Translations under genes and position numbers: made by a program
Part shown: positions 4,782-5,755 of the stretch, one piece after another
Layout: every line of letters starts with the position of its first letter
Numbering within the stretch: position 1 is the stretch's first letter
Source: an uncultured Pseudorhodobacter sp.
GTDB lineage: Bacteria > Pseudomonadota > Alphaproteobacteria > Rhodobacterales > Rhodobacteraceae
NCBI GenBank assembly: GCA_945952425.1
Contig: CAMFIX010000221.1
Location: forward strand, 1-5,755
DNA: 5,755 bases
Direction: 5' to 3'
Notes under the pieces: model-generated
Seen by the model: the letters and a program-made list of their open reading frames with translations, nothing else
What the model was told of the DNA's origin: nothing
Database searches by the model: none

Positions 4782-5750
4782 ATGCTTGCCCCTGACACTC
4801 TCGGCCCCACCCTCACCCTCGGCGAAATCCTCGTCGAGATCATGGCGACCGACCCCGGCCACGGCTTCGACCGGCCGCTGAACCTGCGCGGCCCCTTCGC
4901 CAGCGGAGCCCCCGCGATCTTCATCGACCAATGCGCCCGCCTGGGCGGCCAGGCGGCCATCGTCGCCTGCGTGGGCGACGACGATTTCGGGCGGTTGAAC
5001 ACCGACAGGCTGGCCAAGGACGGCGCCGATACCTCCGCCATCGCCATCAGCCCCGACCTGCCGACCGGCACCGCCTTTGTTCGCTATCGCCCGGATGGCG
5101 GCCGTGATTTCGTCTTCAACATCGCGAAATCGGCCGCCGGGCAGATCGCCATGACCCCGGCCGCGAAAGCCCTGCTGGCCAAAGCGGGCCACCTGCATGT
5201 CATGGGCTCGGCCTTCGCCATTCCCCATCTTTGGGCGCTGCTGGAAGAGGCGATCCCGGCGGTCAAGTCCCGCGGCGGCAGCCTCTCGCTGGACCCCAAC
5301 CTGCGCAAAGAGCTGATGACGCCGCAGACCGCGGCCCGACTGGCGCAGGTCGTGGCGCAATGCGACCTGCTTCTGCCCTCGGGGCCAGAGCTGCAGCTGG
5401 CCGCGGGCCTGCCCGATGTCCCCGAGGCCGAGGCCGTCGCCGCCCTGCTGACCCGCGTCCCCGAGATCGTGCTGAAGCGCGGCGACCAGGGCGCCACGCT
5501 CTTCACCGCCGAAAGCCGCATCGACCAGCCCGCCTTTGCCGTCACCGAAATCGACCCGACCGGCGCAGGCGACTGTTTCGGCGGCGCCTATCTGACCGCG
5601 CGGCGCCTGGGGCTGCCCCCCGCCCCCTGCCTGCAGCTGGCCGCCCCCGCGGGCGCCCGCAATGTCACGGTGCTGGGGCCCATTGCCGGCGCGACAACGC
5701 TGCCTGCCTTCGACCCGCTGATCGCATCTAGCACAGGACATCGTACTTGA
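4782..5750 (+). CDS. PfkB-family carbohydrate kinase (ketose kinase, tagatose-kinase/fructokinase-like)
   Basis: This 322-residue ribokinase-fold enzyme should use ATP to phosphorylate a sugar in the cytoplasm, probably the ketose made by the epimerase. The first strand is LTLGEILVEIMA (11-22), followed by the substrate-site region SGAPAIFIDQCARLGG (41-56) and VGDDDFGRLN (64-73). LSLDPNLR (168-175) matches the central ribokinase-family strand. DPTGAGDCFGGAYL (258-271) is the second PfkB signature, with Asp264 as the expected catalytic base in the GAGD anion hole. The asparagine usual in GG(A/S)PAN of fructokinases is replaced here by isoleucine (PAI), pointing to a distinct substrate group. 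The start at 4782 is the only one that keeps the first beta strand, although its ribosome site (GGAA at 4770-4773) is weak. It lies 132 nt after the ROK gene in the same direction. Exact substrate is unknown. Confidence 0.93.
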   Translation: MLAPDTLGPTLTLGEILVEIMATDPGHGFDRPLNLRGPFASGAPAIFIDQCARLGGQAAIVACVGDDDFGRLNTDRLAKDGADTSAIAISPDLPTGTAFVRYRPDGGRDFVFNIAKSAAGQIAMTPAAKALLAKAGHLHVMGSAFAIPHLWALLEEAIPAVKSRGGSLSLDPNLRKELMTPQTAARLAQVVAQCDLLLPSGPELQLAAGLPDVPEAEAVAALLTRVPEIVLKRGDQGATLFTAESRIDQPAFAVTEIDPTGAGDCFGGAYLTARRLGLPPAPCLQLAAPAGARNVTVLGPIAGATTLPAFDPLIASSTGHRT

Positions 5751-5755
5751 AAACA
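5751..5755. other. Right edge: too short to interpret
   Basis: Only five bases remain after the kinase stop codon, so neither a terminator nor a following gene can be judged. Confidence 0.9.

Noticed and set aside
4749..5741. Minus-strand open frame of 330 codons opposite the kinase
   Set aside because: Gly/Arg/Gln-rich shadow frame. The PfkB signature on the plus strand explains the sequence.
1..5755. Mobile elements, CRISPR arrays, tRNA or rRNA genes
   Set aside because: No transposase or integrase motifs, no spaced direct repeats and no tRNA-like folds were seen. The window is tightly packed with ordinary metabolic and regulatory genes.

Overview
The window looks like part of a sugar or rare-ketose utilisation locus from a high-GC alphaproteobacterium. 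The composition, the strong C/G bias at third codon positions and the protein styles suggest Rhodobacterales (Rhodobacter/Paracoccus-like). No database search was possible, so the taxon is an inference.

Layout: five protein genes form two divergent groups. On the minus strand, an AraC-family regulator (1469-2413) is followed after a 200-nt gap by a periplasmic sugar-binding protein of an ABC transporter (1-1268). The binding-protein gene runs off the left edge, so its C-terminus and probably its permeases lie outside. On the plus strand, a D-tagatose/D-allulose 3-epimerase-type TIM-barrel enzyme (2609-3493) overlaps a ROK-family repressor (3480-4649). A PfkB-family sugar kinase follows (4782-5750), and only 5 nt remain after its stop.

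The 195-nt divergent region (2414-2608) is the control hub. Each promoter has a -35-like hexamer (TTGACA towards araC, TTGACT towards the epimerase). Each has a TGTT(G/T)-N7-CAACA operator-like dyad where the -10 and start site should be. The dyads resemble sites of XylR-type ROK repressors as I remember them, so the ROK protein encoded here is the best candidate binder. The gap before the binding-protein gene holds two abutting dyads (1302-1318 and 1320-1335) but no clear promoter. The gap before pfkB holds two GC-rich hairpins.

Proposed working model (inference): a ketose or related sugar is captured by the binding protein, epimerised at C3 and phosphorylated by the PfkB kinase. The ROK repressor would gate the divergent promoters and the AraC protein would activate uptake. 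The sugar itself cannot be read from the sequence. D-allulose, D-tagatose and L-ribulose-type ketoses are the leading options. All gene families are known; the least described parts are the operator arrangement and a ROK protein lacking its usual zinc-site cysteines.
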